Positions 4,252-5,144 of a stretch of 5,144 bases of DNA are shown here, piece by piece. A program made the position numbers and the translations under genes. Below the pieces are notes generated by a model, which worked only from the letters and a program-made list of their open reading frames with translations, was not told where the DNA came from and made no database searches. The stretch comes from Hadesarchaea archaeon (GTDB taxonomy: Archaea > Hadarchaeota > Hadarchaeia > Hadarchaeales > WYZ-LMO6): positions 1 through 5,144 of the forward strand of contig QNVD01000299.1 in assembly GCA_004347925.1 (NCBI GenBank), read 5' to 3'. Positions within the stretch are counted from its first letter, which is position 1. Every line of letters starts with the position of its first letter.

Positions 4252-5144
4252 TCAACCACCCGCCAGGGGCACCTCCAGGACCATGAGATCCTCCGCCACC
4301 ACCGTGTGGGGGAAGATCCTCCTCGCCTGCTCCAGCAGCTTGGAGGTCTCCCGGTACCTGGGGCTGAGGTGGGTGAGCACCAGCAGCTTCACCCCAGCCT
4401 CCCTGGCCACCCAGGCCGCCTCGGAGGAGGTGGAGTGGCCCCTCTCCCTGGCCTTCTCCGCGAGCTCCTCCCCGAACATCGAGTCGTGGACGAGCACATC
4501 CGCCCCGCTGGCCAGGGCCACCGTCTCCTCCGAGGGTCTGGTGTCCACCGCGTAGACCACCTTCCTGCCGGGGAGGGGTGGACCCAGCACCTCCTCCGGT
4601 TTTACCTCCCTCCCCCCCGGAAGGGAAACGGGCTTTCCGGCCTTCAGGAGGGAGAAGGAGGGGCCCGGGGGGACCCCCAGCTCCACCGCCTTCCGGGGAT
4701 CCAATCTCCCCGGCCTGGGGGACTCCTCCAGGGAAAAGGCCAGCCCCTCCACCCCGTGCTTCAGGGGAGAGGTGAGGATGCGGTAGCCGTTCCCCCTGAC
4801 CTCCCCTCCCCCGCTCAGCTCCTCCACCCTCATCTCGAAGGTGGGGGTATAGTGGGGGAGGGTCAGGAAGGTTTCCACCCTTTCCCTCTCCCCCTCCGGA
4901 ACGTAGATCCTCAGGGGCTGGGTTCTCCCGAAGAGGGACATGGTCTGCACCATGCCCGCCAGGCCGAGGAAGTGGTCCCCGTGCAGGTGGGAGAGGAACA
5001 CGGCCCCCACCTTCAGGGGGCTGAGGCCGGCCCTCAGCATCTGAGCCTGCGTCCCCTCCCCGCAGTCGAAGAGGAGGATTTCCCCCCCTCTTTTGAGGGC
5101 CAGGGAGGGGAGGGCCCTGAGGGGGGAGGGAACGCTCCCCCCCG
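4252..5144 (-). CDS. rnz: Ribonuclease Z (tRNA 3'-endonuclease), N-terminus cut by window edge
   Basis: RNase Z cleaves the 3' trailer from pre-tRNA just after the discriminator base, allowing CCA addition; it is a Zn-dependent metallo-beta-lactamase-fold dimer in the cytoplasm. Some 296 residues are visible. The true start lies to the right of base 5144, and only about 8-10 residues (the M...FLGT part) are missing. The visible protein opens GGSVPSPLRALPSLALKR, then FDCGEGTQAQM at 25-35. Metal ligands are in HLHGDH (visible 52-57, bases 4972-4989), His129 (SPLKHG), Asp200 (AVDTRP) and His258 (LTHLSPRY). A flexible-arm/exosite region lies at about 156-190 and GHST at 235-238. The usual HEATF motif is HDSMF (219-223). 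All metal ligands are present, so activity is expected. The ATG at 5040 is internal, because FDCGEGTQ lies upstream of it in the same frame. The stop abuts the membrane-protein gene. Confidence 0.96.
   Translation of the reverse strand, partial: GGSVPSPLRALPSLALKRGGEILLFDCGEGTQAQMLRAGLSPLKVGAVFLSHLHGDHFLGLAGMVQTMSLFGRTQPLRIYVPEGERERVETFLTLPHYTPTFEMRVEELSGGGEVRGNGYRILTSPLKHGVEGLAFSLEESPRPGRLDPRKAVELGVPPGPSFSLLKAGKPVSLPGGREVKPEEVLGPPLPGRKVVYAVDTRPSEETVALASGADVLVHDSMFGEELAEKARERGHSTSSEAAWVAREAGVKLLVLTHLSPRYRETSKLLEQARRIFPHTVVAEDLMVLEVPLAGG

Noticed and set aside
3984..4259. GTG-started frame overlapping the membrane-protein gene
   Set aside because: Ser/Pro/Trp-rich shadow translation. The alternative frame gives coherent membrane helices and exact abutment to rnz.
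4252..5040. RNase Z starting at the internal ATG at 5040
   Set aside because: The essential FDCGEGTQ motif and the preceding strand are encoded upstream in the same frame, so the gene extends past the window edge.

Overview
The window reads as chromosomal DNA of an archaeon, probably a GC-rich thermophilic one. The evidence is the gene content: UPF0200 and UPF0201 families, an archaeal-type RNase Z, and a three-gene arginine cluster. Arginine is mostly encoded by AGG, spacers are almost absent, and the single AT-rich intergenic gap carries archaeal-style BRE/TATA signals on both strands. I cannot name a genus. A Euryarchaeota-like or Hadarchaeota-like lineage is a guess. The window is densely coding, and its only real gap is about 160 bp (2401-2561).

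Layout. From 2400 leftwards on the minus strand runs an arginine operon, argG, argC, argJ, with 4-nt or near-zero junctions. ArgJ leaves the window at base 1. The argG promoter lies just upstream, with a TATA box placed so that the transcript would be almost leaderless. From 2562 rightwards on the plus strand runs a second tight operon. It encodes a MoaD/ThiS-like beta-grasp protein without a C-terminal Gly-Gly, a UPF0200 P-loop nucleotide kinase-like protein, and a UPF0201 RNA-binding-like protein. These are joined by a 0-nt junction and then an ATGA overlap. The two operons diverge from the shared gap, which also holds a perfect CCCCGCGGGG palindrome between the two TATA boxes.

The plus operon meets a minus-strand pair head-on at 3853-3856, where the two stop codons share the palindrome CTAG. 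That pair is RNase Z (tRNA 3'-end processing; its first roughly 8-10 residues lie beyond the right edge) followed directly by a small unrecognised polytopic membrane protein with a probable TTG start.

Functionally, ArgJ makes and recycles the acetyl group, ArgC reduces acetylglutamyl phosphate, and ArgG makes argininosuccinate. This is the acetylated-intermediate arginine route, judged by the presence of ArgJ. The right half is biased toward RNA and nucleotide handling (UPF0200, UPF0201, RNase Z) with a sulfur-carrier-like fold beside it, but no common pathway is proven. I found no tRNA, rRNA, CRISPR array, insertion sequence or phage feature. The most interesting items are the tail-less MoaD-like protein coupled to UPF0200/UPF0201, the possible RNA structure over its start codon, and the RNase Z-membrane protein pair.
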